From the NCBI GenBank assembly GCA_019423265.1, contig JAHZBS010000107.1, positions 1-7,945 on the forward strand: a stretch of 7,945 nt of DNA, written 5' to 3'. Below the pieces are notes generated by a model. That model was not told the DNA's origin and made no database searches. It was given only the letters and a program-made list of their open reading frames with translations. The position numbers were made by a program, and so were the translations under genes. Below, piece by piece: positions 7,395-7,945 of the stretch; position 1 is the first letter of the stretch, and each line of letters opens with the position of its first letter. Origin of the DNA: Clostridiales bacterium. Its GTDB lineage: Bacteria; Bacillota_A; Clostridia; Lachnospirales; Bianqueaceae.

Positions 7395-7399
7395 TCCTT
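7395..7399 (-). promoter_or_regulatory. Shine-Dalgarno site of the oxidoreductase gene
   Basis: AAGGA on the minus strand, overlapping the last base of the dehydrogenase TAA (7399-7401) and 10 nt before the ATG at 7384. The spacing is slightly long but acceptable. Confidence 0.55.
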
Positions 7400-7945
7400 T
7401 ACAGCAAGATAATATTTTTGCGATCTACAATAGCTTTCATGGCATTTTTAGTATCGAAAACCCAGCGAGAATTTCGGGCAACCGCCTCGTAATCAATAGC
7501 TGTATGTGCCGTGGTAATCACTGTCAGATCAAAGGACTGCAAAATTTCGGCATCGAGTCTTTCTAACCCCTTCCTTGTAGTCCCTTTATATTTATAGGAT
7601 GGAATAAAAGGATCGTAATACTCAATGTCAGTCCCAACCTTTTCAAAGCATTCGATCACTTTTAGCGCCGGACTCTCCCGATAATCATCAATATCCTGCT
7701 TATAGGCCACCCCTAACACCAACACCTTGGCTCCATTTAAAGCCTTGCGATCCTGGTTTAAGATTCGGGCCGCACGGTCAACACAATATTCCGGCATTCT
7801 ATCATTGATCATCATGGAACTTTCAATCATAGATGTGTGAAATCCGTACTCCCTCGCTTTCCAGGAAAGATAATATGGATCAAGGGGAATGCAGTGTCCA
7901 CCAAGGCCAGGACCAGGATAAAAAGCTTGAAAACCATATGGCTTC
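7399..7945 (-). CDS. UDP-N-acetylhexosamine 6-dehydrogenase, WbpA/WecC/TviB type (5' end outside window)
   Basis: C-terminal 181 residues of a nucleotide-sugar dehydrogenase. It oxidises C6 of a UDP-HexNAc, probably UDP-GlcNAc, to the uronic acid in two NAD-dependent steps. The visible part begins in the central domain with FYPGPGLGGHCIPLDPYYL; the catalytic cysteine codon is 7891-7893. The UDP-binding C-terminal domain follows, with VLVLGVAYKQDIDDYRESP and, near the end, TTAHTAIDY and WVFDTKNA. The wording around the catalytic Cys and the FDTKNA ending resemble WbpA/TviB-type enzymes more than UDP-glucose dehydrogenase. The N-terminal Rossmann domain lies beyond the right edge; an ATG at 7830 is internal and not the start. 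It is the first visible gene and lies 14 nt before the WbpB-like gene. UDP-ManNAc dehydrogenase remains possible; the downstream B-D-E cassette argues for UDP-GlcNAc. Confidence 0.92.
   Translation of the reverse strand, partial: KPYGFQAFYPGPGLGGHCIPLDPYYLSWKAREYGFHTSMIESSMMINDRMPEYCVDRAARILNQDRKALNGAKVLVLGVAYKQDIDDYRESPALKVIECFEKVGTDIEYYDPFIPSYKYKGTTRKGLERLDAEILQSFDLTVITTAHTAIDYEAVARNSRWVFDTKNAMKAIVDRKNIILL

Noticed and set aside
7399..7830. A separate small protein starting at ATG 7830
   Set aside because: The frame stays open to the right edge and encodes the catalytic GGHC motif upstream of this ATG, so the ATG is internal to the dehydrogenase.
1..7945. A new defence, mobile or regulatory system
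   Set aside because: Every gene has a clear role in nucleotide-sugar synthesis, glycosyl transfer or polymerisation. There are no transposase, integrase, nuclease or toxin-like proteins and no repeat arrays.

Overview
The window is an interior piece of a cell-surface polysaccharide (capsule, exopolysaccharide or O-antigen-type) biosynthesis operon. Eight genes all lie on the minus strand, so transcription runs from right to left. They are packed with gaps of 27 nt or less and with two overlaps (4 bp and 8 bp). Both outermost genes run off the window. I see no RNA gene, mobile element, CRISPR array, terminator or promoter, and no stretch without a gene longer than 27 nt.

In transcription order: (1) the C-terminal part of a UDP-HexNAc 6-dehydrogenase of the WbpA/WecC/TviB type (7399-7945, 5' end outside); (2) a Gfo/Idh/MocA NAD-dependent sugar oxidoreductase, WbpB-like (6308-7384); (3) a left-handed beta-helix acyltransferase, WbpD-like (5742-6311); (4) a PLP-dependent DegT/DnrJ/EryC1 sugar aminotransferase, WbpE-like (4602-5729). 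Together these match the known route from UDP-GlcNAc to UDP-2,3-diacetamido-2,3-dideoxy-glucuronic acid (UDP-GlcNAc3NAcA). Then come (5) a polytopic Wzy/O-antigen-ligase-family polymerase (3225-4574); (6) a GT4-type retaining glycosyltransferase (2072-3211); (7) UDP-galactopyranose mutase, glf (979-2079); and (8) a GT2-type inverting glycosyltransferase (1-966, 3' end outside).

Inferred joint role: genes 1-4 make an acidic diacetamido sugar nucleotide, glf makes UDP-galactofuranose, the two glycosyltransferases build a lipid-linked repeat unit, and the Wzy-type protein polymerises it outside the membrane. The initiating phosphoglycosyl transferase, the flippase, chain-length control and any 2-epimerase (WbpI-like) are not here and would be expected in flanking DNA.

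The organism is probably a Firmicute, perhaps a gut clostridium. This rests on strong GGAGG-type Shine-Dalgarno sequences at nearly every gene, mid-range base composition, and GT2/GT4 proteins resembling the EpsJ/EpsF-like families common in that group. It is an inference and a Gram-negative host is not excluded. Base composition is uneven: GC-rich at the glf end and clearly AT-rich in the polymerase gene, as is usual for mosaic polysaccharide loci.

I found no clear sign of an undescribed system. The more notable points are the complete-looking diacetamido-uronate cassette combined with galactofuranose, the cysteine tail on the acyltransferase, and start-codon corrections for two genes.
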